This document shows, piece after piece, positions 58,584 through 64,000 of a stretch of 64,000 bases of DNA. Position 1 is the stretch's first letter. Each line of letters opens with the position of its first letter. The stretch is taken from positions 1-64,000 of the forward strand of contig NZ_JAIOJZ010000018.1 in NCBI RefSeq assembly GCF_020404845.1, given 5' to 3'. Under the pieces are notes generated by a model. It had not been told where the DNA came from, ran no database searches, and worked only from the letters and a program-made list of their open reading frames with translations. The translations under genes and the position numbers were made by a program. This stretch comes from Streptomyces hyderabadensis (GTDB taxonomy: Bacteria > Actinomycetota > Actinomycetes > Streptomycetales > Streptomycetaceae).

Positions 58584-59657
58584 TCAGGCCGTGTGCTGGT
58601 AGGCCGGGTAGGTCAGGTAGCCGGCGTCACCGCCCTGGTAGTACGTGGCCTCGTCCACCGGCGCCACGGGCAGGCCGGCGCGCAGCCGCTCGACCAGGTC
58701 GGGGTTGGCGATGAAGCCGCGGCCGAAGCTGATGAGTTCCGCCCCGAGCCCGAGCCAGTGGTCGGCGTCCTCGCGTCCGGTCTGCTTGGGGCCCATCGGG
58801 AGCACCGGGTTCATGACGAGCGTGCCGGGCCAGACGCGCCGCAGACCGACCAGCAGGTCCTCGTCGGCGGTGGCCTCGATGTGCACGTAGGCGATCTCCA
58901 GGCGCGACAGCTCGGTCAGCAGCTCGGTGTAGAGCCGGGCGACGTCGGTCTCCTCGACGCCCCAGAACGTCCCCGCGGGCGAGAGGCGGATGCCGGTCCG
59001 GACGGCGCCGACGGCCTCGACGGTCGCGGACACGGCCTCGACGGCGAAGCGGATCCGGTTGGCCACCGAGCCTCCGTACCGGTCGGTGCGCAGGTTCGCG
59101 TTGGAGGAGAGGAACTGGGAGATGAGGTAGCCGTTGGCGCCGTGCAGCTCGACTCCGTCGAAGCCCGCGTCGACGGCGCGGCGGGCGGCGAGCGCGTAGG
59201 ACCGCGCGTGCTCCGGCACTTCGGCGGTCTCCAGGGCGCGCGGCATCGGCACGGGCTGCGGGCCGGTCGGGGTGAACACCTCTCCGACGGCCGGGACGGC
59301 GGAGGGCCCCACCGGTGTCGTCCCCGTGGTGTCGGGGTGCGAGACGCGGCCGCCGTGCATGATCTGGGCGAAGATCCGTCCGCCGTTGGCGTGCACGGCG
59401 GCCGTGACGGGGCGCCACGAGGCGACCTGCTCGTCGGTGTGCAGCCCGGGCGTCCCGGGGTTGGACTGCCCGACCAGGCTCGGCTGCACCCCCTCGGAGA
59501 CGATCAGCCCGGCCGTGGCCCGCTGGGCGTAGTAGGCGGCCATCGACGGCGTGGCCAGTCCGCCTTCGGCGGCACGCACGCGTGACATCGGGGCCATCAC
59601 CATCCGGTTGGGCAGCGTCAGGTCGCCGAGCCGGTAACTGTCGAACAGGGACGTCAT
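58584..59657 (-). CDS. Alkene reductase (old yellow enzyme family)
   Basis: A 357-residue FMN ene-reductase. Blocks: 'LTLPNRMVMAPMSRVRA', 'YYAQRATAGLIVSEGVQP', 'FAQIMHGGRVSHPD', substrate His/Asn in 'DGVELHGANGYLISQFLSS' and 'RTDRYGGSVANRIRF', and C-terminal 'LISFGRGFIANPDLVERL'. Like NemA and XenB. GAAGGAG precedes the ATG. Divergent from a MerR regulator with a MerR-style promoter between. Confidence 0.94.
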   Translation of the reverse strand: MTSLFDSYRLGDLTLPNRMVMAPMSRVRAAEGGLATPSMAAYYAQRATAGLIVSEGVQPSLVGQSNPGTPGLHTDEQVASWRPVTAAVHANGGRIFAQIMHGGRVSHPDTTGTTPVGPSAVPAVGEVFTPTGPQPVPMPRALETAEVPEHARSYALAARRAVDAGFDGVELHGANGYLISQFLSSNANLRTDRYGGSVANRIRFAVEAVSATVEAVGAVRTGIRLSPAGTFWGVEETDVARLYTELLTELSRLEIAYVHIEATADEDLLVGLRRVWPGTLVMNPVLPMGPKQTGREDADHWLGLGAELISFGRGFIANPDLVERLRAGLPVAPVDEATYYQGGDAGYLTYPAYQHTA

Positions 59658-59725
59658 GTCAGGACTCCTTCATCGTCCTCGCCGTTGGCGGGCCCGGATC
59701 CCGGGCACTGCGGCTACGCTAGAAC

Positions 59726-59741
59726 CTGACAGTGACGTCAG
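59726..59741. promoter_or_regulatory. MerR-type dyad within long-spacer promoter
   Basis: CTGAC-N6-GTCAG. Read on the minus strand, TTGCCT precedes a 19-base spacer containing the dyad, then a C/TAGCG -10-like box: the long-spacer layout that MerR proteins unwind. It would serve the alkene-reductase gene. Confidence 0.55.
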
Positions 59742-59782
59742 AGGCAAGGAATTGTGCCGCGGATCACAGCAGGGAGCAGGGC

Positions 59783-60148
59783 ATGCGCATCGGAGAAGTG
59801 GCGTCGCGGGCCGGAGTCAGCGTCCGGTCGGTGCGCTACTACGAGGACCAGGGGCTGCTGGCCAGCACGCGCAGCGCCGGCGGCCAGCGCCAGTACACCG
59901 AGCACGAGGTCGAGCGGGTCCGGTTCCTCCAGCGGCTGTACGCCGCGGGCCTGTCCAGCCGCACCATCGCCGAACTGCTGCCGTGCGTCGACGCGCCCAG
60001 CGCGGGCAATTCCGACGCCGCGCTGGAGCGGATGGCGCAGGAGCGCGACAGGCTCTCCGAGCACATCGCCGACCTGGTTCGCACCAGGGACGCTCTGAAC
60101 GACCTGATGACCGCGGCCCGTGAATACCGGGACGCAGAGTTTGCCTAA
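59783..60148 (+). CDS. MerR family regulator
   Basis: A 121-residue MerR protein: 'MRIGEVASRAGVSVRSVRYYEDQGLL' pattern starts the wing-helix domain, then 'RQYTEHEVERVRFLQRLYAA' and a coiled dimer helix. There are no metal-binding cysteine cluster ligands (one Cys only), so an organic or redox signal is likely. The ATG at 59783 has GGGAGCAGGG. Divergent from the ene-reductase, its probable target. The stop codon sits inside the next operator. Confidence 0.92.
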   Translation: MRIGEVASRAGVSVRSVRYYEDQGLLASTRSAGGQRQYTEHEVERVRFLQRLYAAGLSSRTIAELLPCVDAPSAGNSDAALERMAQERDRLSEHIADLVRTRDALNDLMTAAREYRDAEFA

Positions 60149-60161
60149 TGGTGTTAGGCAA
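60141..60161. promoter_or_regulatory. TetR-type operator overlapping the MerR stop codon
   Basis: TTGCCTAA-TGGTG-TTAGGCAA has perfect eight-base arms. A second nested repeat GGCAAG (60157) / CTTGCC (60171) flanks CATAAT, a candidate -10 at 60164-60169. It precedes the tetR gene at 60254. Confidence 0.75.
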
Positions 60162-60253
60162 GCTCATAATCTTGCCCGGCTGCGGGGTGGACGAGGCCGC
60201 GGCCGCCGGGTGGACGAGGCGACGGCTGCCGGTGATCGATGCGGAGGACGGGT

Positions 60254-60826
60254 GTGGCTCGGGCAGGGCTGACGACCGAGGGTCTGATCAGGGCCGGGGC
60301 CGAGCTGGCCGACGAGATCGGCTTCGAGCGCACCACTCCGACGGAGCTGGCCCGGCGGTTCGGGGTCAAGACGGCGAGCCTGTACTCGCACGTGGAGAAC
60401 GCCCACGCCCTCAAGACCGGGATCGCGCTGTTCGCCCTGGAGGAGCTGGCCGACCGGGCCTCCGAGGCGGTGGCCGGCCGGGCCGGCAAGGACGCGCTGA
60501 CCGCGTTCGCGAACGTCTACCGCGACTACGCCCTGGAGCACCCGGGACGCTTCACCGCCGCCCGGTTCCCCCTCGACGCTCGGGCGGCGGCCTCCAGCGC
60601 CGGTGTGCGGCACTCCCAGATGTCGCGGGCGATCCTGCGCGGGTACCACCTGGCGGAACCGCACCAGACGCATGCCGTGCGGCTGCTGGGCAGCGTCTTC
60701 AGCGGCTACGTCACGCTGGAGGCGGCAGGGAGTTTCCGCCACAGCGCCCCCGACTCGCAGGAGAGCTGGACGGAGATCCTCGACGCCCTGGACGCCCTGC
60801 TGCGGACCTGGCCGACCACCTCCTGA
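60254..60826 (+). CDS. TetR family regulator (WHG domain)
   Basis: A 190-residue TetR protein. HTH: 'TPTELARRFGVKTASLYSHVE'; the C-terminal part 'RAAASSAGVRHSQMSRAILR', 'LEAAGSFRHSAPDSQESW' resembles the WHG-type C-terminal domain. The GTG at 60254 has GGAGG six bases ahead and is preferred to ATG 60239. Preceded by a strong palindrome, so it is probably autoregulated; a target gene is not clear. Confidence 0.88.
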   Translation: MARAGLTTEGLIRAGAELADEIGFERTTPTELARRFGVKTASLYSHVENAHALKTGIALFALEELADRASEAVAGRAGKDALTAFANVYRDYALEHPGRFTAARFPLDARAAASSAGVRHSQMSRAILRGYHLAEPHQTHAVRLLGSVFSGYVTLEAAGSFRHSAPDSQESWTEILDALDALLRTWPTTS

Positions 60827-60898
60827 CCGGGTGGACGTTCATGCGGGATAGGCTCTGCTCCGCCAGCCCCGCCAGGACCGCCACAGGAGGAGTCGGCC

Positions 60899-62116
60899 AT
60901 GGGCCCACAGGACCTGCCGGAGGCACCGGCCGCACCGGACACGGCCCAGCGGCTCCGGGCGATCGGCGACGAGCTGTCGGAGCGCTTCTTCGAGCGGGCC
61001 GACGTCGTGCGGACGCTGCTGGTGACGCTGCTGGCCGGTCAGCACTCGCTGGTGCTCGGCCCGCCGGGAACGGCCAAGTCGGAGCTGGCCCGGGAACTCA
61101 CCGGCCGGATCGTGGGGGCGTCCTACTGGGAGATCCTGCTGTCCAAGTTCACCGCGCCGACGAGGATGTTCGGACCGATCGACGTGGCCGCGCTGGCGCG
61201 CGGGGAGTACCGCCAGGTCTACGAAGGACGCGCCACCACCGCGCACGTCGCGTTCATCGACGAGATCTTCAAGTGTTCCACGGCGGCGCTGAACGAGACG
61301 CTGGGCTACCTCAACGAGCGGATCTACCACCCCGAGAGCGGCGGCGAGCCAGTGCGCTGCCCCCTCATCGGCGCCATCACCGCGAGCAATGAGCTGCCCG
61401 ACGGCGAGGACTCGGCCGCGATCTACGACCGGCTGCTGGTGCGGATCGAGGTCAAGTACCTGGAGGACCCCTCCAACTTCGCCGCCCTGGTCCGCTCCGC
61501 CGTCAGCCGCCCGGCGGCGCCGAGGCGGACCACCGTGGACCTGGCCGCGCTGCAGCACGCGGTGGCCGAGGACGTCCCCGCGGTGGCGGTGCCCGACGGG
61601 ATCGTGGACGCGGTGTGCACGCTGCGGGCCGCCCTGCGCCGCAAGGAGCTGATCGCCTCCGACCGCCGCTGGCGGCAGGCGGTGGGGCTGCTCCAGGCAT
61701 CGGCGTACCTCGACGGACGCGCTTCGGTCGCCGAGGGCGATCTGTCGGTGCTGACCCACGTGCTGTGGGACTCCCCCGCCGAACGCCCCACCGTCGAACG
61801 CGAGGTGCTGCACCTGGTCAACCCGGACGCCAAGGAGGCCCTCGACCTCGCCGACACCATCGAGGAGCTGGAGGCCCAGCTCGACGCGATGGCCGGGCAG
61901 TCCCGCGAGGCGCTCAGCGAGTGGGTCATCAAGAAGGCCCACAACCAGCTGGCCACGGCGGGCAAGCGGCTGGAGCGGCTGCGCGCGGAGGCGGTGGGCG
62001 CGGGCCGCTCCACCACCGCGATCGACCGGGTCACCGGCCGTCAGCGCGCCGTGCGCGCCCGGGTGCTCACCGAGGCCCTCGGCGTGGACGCGAGCACCGT
62101 GCAGGCCCAGCTCTGA
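60899..62116 (+). CDS. MoxR-type AAA+ ATPase (RavA-like)
   Basis: A 405-residue AAA+ ATPase. Walker A 'LVLGPPGTAKSELARELTG' (residues about 51-69), Walker B 'HVAFIDEIFKCSTAALNETL', sensor 1 'LIGAITASNELP', 'DRLLVRIEVKYLEDPSNF', and a C-terminal helical region with coiled-coil ('DTIEELEAQLDAMAGQSREA'). MoxR/RavA ATPases act with VWA proteins as metal-insertion or assembly chaperones. AGGAGGAG precedes the ATG. Paired with the VWA gene directly downstream. Confidence 0.93.
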   Translation: MGPQDLPEAPAAPDTAQRLRAIGDELSERFFERADVVRTLLVTLLAGQHSLVLGPPGTAKSELARELTGRIVGASYWEILLSKFTAPTRMFGPIDVAALARGEYRQVYEGRATTAHVAFIDEIFKCSTAALNETLGYLNERIYHPESGGEPVRCPLIGAITASNELPDGEDSAAIYDRLLVRIEVKYLEDPSNFAALVRSAVSRPAAPRRTTVDLAALQHAVAEDVPAVAVPDGIVDAVCTLRAALRRKELIASDRRWRQAVGLLQASAYLDGRASVAEGDLSVLTHVLWDSPAERPTVEREVLHLVNPDAKEALDLADTIEELEAQLDAMAGQSREALSEWVIKKAHNQLATAGKRLERLRAEAVGAGRSTTAIDRVTGRQRAVRARVLTEALGVDASTVQAQL

Positions 62117-62136
62117 GCGCGGCCCAGGACGGCACC

Positions 62137-63795
62137 GTGGACGAGGGCGCGAGCAGGGACGCGGGCGGCACCGTCGGCGAAGGCGCGGGCGGACCGGCGG
62201 ACCGGCTCGGCGCTCTGGCGGATCTGGCCGGGACCTGGCTGGCCCGGCCGGCCGCCGCCCCCGTCCCGCACACCGGAGCCGTGGTCGCGGACCGCTTCGA
62301 CCGCATCGCCTGGCGCGACACCTACGAGCAGTCGGCCGCGCTGCGCGAGTTGGCCACGGACCTGGGCGAGCGCCACGCGCACGCCGACGACCTCCTGACC
62401 GACGCCTTCCTGGCCGCGTACAAGGCCGCTCCGCGGCTGCGCGAGCCGACCGCGATGGCGCCCTCCCGACTGGTCAACCACCGCATCGTCACCGCGCTCC
62501 TGGAGTCACCGGACTTCGCCGAGCTGCACCGGGAGACGGTCGGCGACCCGTACGCCGCCGCCATGGCCGTGCTGGCCCAGGGCACCGCGCTGCGCCGGAT
62601 GCTGGACGACTCCCGCGCCGCCCGGGACCGCGACGAGCGGGCGGACCGGGCCGGCCGGGCGGCCGAGGACGCGGCCGAGGCCGTGGCCGAGGCGCTCCGG
62701 CAGGCCGCCGACGAGGCCGACGAGGACGGCAGCGTCCCGGCACCGGCGGCCGACGCCGTACGACGGGCGGCCGAGGAAGCGGAGGCCGCCGCGAGGCGGG
62801 CCGCGGCGGACGCCGCCCGGTCGCTCGCGGCGGCGGTGCCCGGTGTCCGTGCCGCCGCACGCGGGGCGGTGGCGGCGTCGGCGGCGGCCGCGCGGCAGGA
62901 GGCCGCGCTGGTGCGGGCCTGGGGCGTCGGTTCCGGCGAACTGGAGCGGATGTCCTTCGACGAGCGCGCCCGGCTGGCCGAGCGGCTGCGCGCCGGACGG
63001 CTCGCCGAGTGGGCCGAACTGATCGGCCGTTTCCGGCAGATGGCCGACGGGGAACGGGCCCGCAAGGTGGAGAACGCGACCGGTGAGCTGATCGGGGTGA
63101 CGCTCGGCGACGACCTCTCCCGGGTCGTCCCGTCCGAGCTGGCGCACCTTGGACTGCCGGAACTGCGCGCGGTGTTCGCCGCGCGCTACGCCGCCGGGGA
63201 GCTGATGCTCTACGACAGCCAGGGCGAACGGGCCACCGGCCGGGGCGCCGTCATCGCGTGCGTGGACACCTCGCACTCCATGTACGAGGCGGGTCCCGGC
63301 GGCATCACCCGGGAGGCGTGGGCGAAGGCCTGTGCGCTGGCCCTGCTGGACCAGGCCCGCCACGCGGGACGCGACTTCGTCGGCATCGTGTTCTCCGCCG
63401 CCGACAAGCTCCGGGTCTTCCGCTTCCCGGCCGGCGCGCCCGCCGGCCTCGGCCGCACCCTCGACTTCGCGGAGACCTTCCTCGGCGGCGGCACCAGCTA
63501 CCAGCGGCCCCTGTCGGCGGCGCGCGAACTGCTGGAGGAGGAGTTCGCCGCCGCCGCCCGCACCCGGGGCGACATCGTGATGCTCACCGACGACGACTGC
63601 GGCGTCACCGAGGCGTGGATGCGGGACTGGAACGACGCCAAGCGCCGGCTGGGCTTCCGGGTCTTCGGCGTGGGCATCGGCGCCCCGCGCGTCGCGGCGG
63701 CCGGCTCGGTGCTCGCGGCACTGTGCGACAACCTCCGCTCCGTCGAGGACTTCACCGACGTCCACGCCGCCGCGGACCTGTTCCGCGTGATCTGA
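62137..63795 (+). CDS. VWA-domain protein (ViaA-like)
   Basis: A 552-residue partner of the MoxR ATPase. Its C-terminal third is a von Willebrand A domain with the MIDAS motif 'IACVDTSHSMYEAGPGGITR', 'DFVGIVFSAADKLRVFRF', 'FLGGGTSYQRPL', and 'DIVMLTDDDCGV'. The N-terminal part is helical, and residues about 160-265 are highly Ala/Glu/Arg-rich, probably a long coiled coil. The GTG at 62137 gives a 20-bp gap; a CTG at 62113 overlapping the upstream stop is a less likely start. Confidence 0.9.
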   Translation: MDEGASRDAGGTVGEGAGGPADRLGALADLAGTWLARPAAAPVPHTGAVVADRFDRIAWRDTYEQSAALRELATDLGERHAHADDLLTDAFLAAYKAAPRLREPTAMAPSRLVNHRIVTALLESPDFAELHRETVGDPYAAAMAVLAQGTALRRMLDDSRAARDRDERADRAGRAAEDAAEAVAEALRQAADEADEDGSVPAPAADAVRRAAEEAEAAARRAAADAARSLAAAVPGVRAAARGAVAASAAAARQEAALVRAWGVGSGELERMSFDERARLAERLRAGRLAEWAELIGRFRQMADGERARKVENATGELIGVTLGDDLSRVVPSELAHLGLPELRAVFAARYAAGELMLYDSQGERATGRGAVIACVDTSHSMYEAGPGGITREAWAKACALALLDQARHAGRDFVGIVFSAADKLRVFRFPAGAPAGLGRTLDFAETFLGGGTSYQRPLSAARELLEEEFAAAARTRGDIVMLTDDDCGVTEAWMRDWNDAKRRLGFRVFGVGIGAPRVAAAGSVLAALCDNLRSVEDFTDVHAAADLFRVI

Positions 63796-63826
63796 CCCGG
63801 CCGCCCGACGCCGGACGCGCGGACCG

Positions 63827-64000
63827 TCACGGCTTGCGGGCCACCGCCCCGTACATCGCGATGTCCTGGTCCCGGATGCCCTGCTCGCCGGTGCCGTCCG
63901 GACGCCACTTGTGGACCTGGACGATGCCCGGCTCGACCAACTCCAGCCCCTCGAAGAACTCGTGGGCCTCGTCGATGGTCCGCAGCCGCATCGGCATGTC
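63827..64000 (-). CDS. SAM-dependent methyltransferase (PF04672), 3' part only
   Basis: The frame runs off the right edge on the minus strand and stops with TGA at 63827-63829. The visible 57 residues include 'HEFFEGLELVEPGIVQVHKW' and end in 'MYGAVARKP', the characteristic C-terminus of PF04672 methyltransferases, like the gene at 7719-8534. The 5' part is outside the window. Confidence 0.82.
   Translation of the reverse strand, partial: DMPMRLRTIDEAHEFFEGLELVEPGIVQVHKWRPDGTGEQGIRDQDIAMYGAVARKP

Noticed and set aside
1..64000. tRNA, rRNA, phage integrase, transposase or attachment-site signals
   Set aside because: None was recognised on either strand on reading; absence was not tested computationally.

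Overview
The window is high-GC, with gene content and codon use typical of a Streptomyces chromosome: heavy third-position G/C bias, many GTG starts, ATGA/GTGA overlaps, and actinomycete families such as the WhiJ-like/DUF397/ATPase module and PF04672 methyltransferases. Density is about one gene per kb. I see no rRNA, tRNA, CRISPR array, prophage or insertion sequence. It reads as accessory metabolic and regulatory chromosome: many small regulator-target pairs rather than core genes.

Left part (1-13 kb): an AtzG-like/amidase pair, a TetR regulator, the proton-translocating transhydrogenase pntAB, small genes (SnoaL-like, DUF488, STAS), an IclR regulator, and a translationally coupled leftward operon of WhiJ-like regulator, DUF397 protein and PF04672 methyltransferase facing a histidine-kinase-like ATPase. 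A large multi-pass membrane protein follows.

13-29 kb: a YceI protein, an OafA-type acyltransferase with a C-terminal SGNH domain, a WYL regulator with a divergent hydrolase, DUF1062, glyoxalase, M1 peptidase, a secreted endonuclease/phosphatase-fold protein, and a TetR protein close to the Tn10 type with two tetO-like operators divergent from a FAD monooxygenase. Then come LysR, a TetR/amidase pair, a helix-hairpin-helix membrane protein, and a stand-alone truncated alanyl-tRNA synthetase homologue preceded by an alanine-rich leader peptide and mutually exclusive hairpins.

29-41 kb: two sugar-acid/cell-wall sugar units. One is RpiR regulator, BadF-type kinase, sodium:solute symporter and AnmK (anhydro-MurNAc salvage). 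The other is a divergent acid-sugar unit: SAF-domain dehydrogenase, GntP permease, DeoR regulator and aldo-keto reductase leftward; DUF1537 kinase and class II aldolase/decarboxylase rightward.

41-56 kb: darcynin-like protein and NmrA-like reductase with a LysR regulator, catalase, and a sulfur-assimilation block. The block holds a cupin, an Rrf2 regulator with a DsbA-like protein, a short cysteine-containing leader peptide of the type found before sulfur genes, then a peptide-type ABC importer (SBP, two permeases, two ATPases), an NtaA-type flavin monooxygenase, an alpha/beta hydrolase and an FMN reductase in one operon. A palindrome in the operon promoter is partly repeated before the Rrf2 gene.

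56-64 kb: NAD-dependent epimerase, PAP2-type membrane phosphatase, old yellow enzyme with divergent MerR regulator, a TetR regulator, a RavA/ViaA-like MoxR-ATPase/VWA pair, and the 3' end of a second PF04672 methyltransferase.
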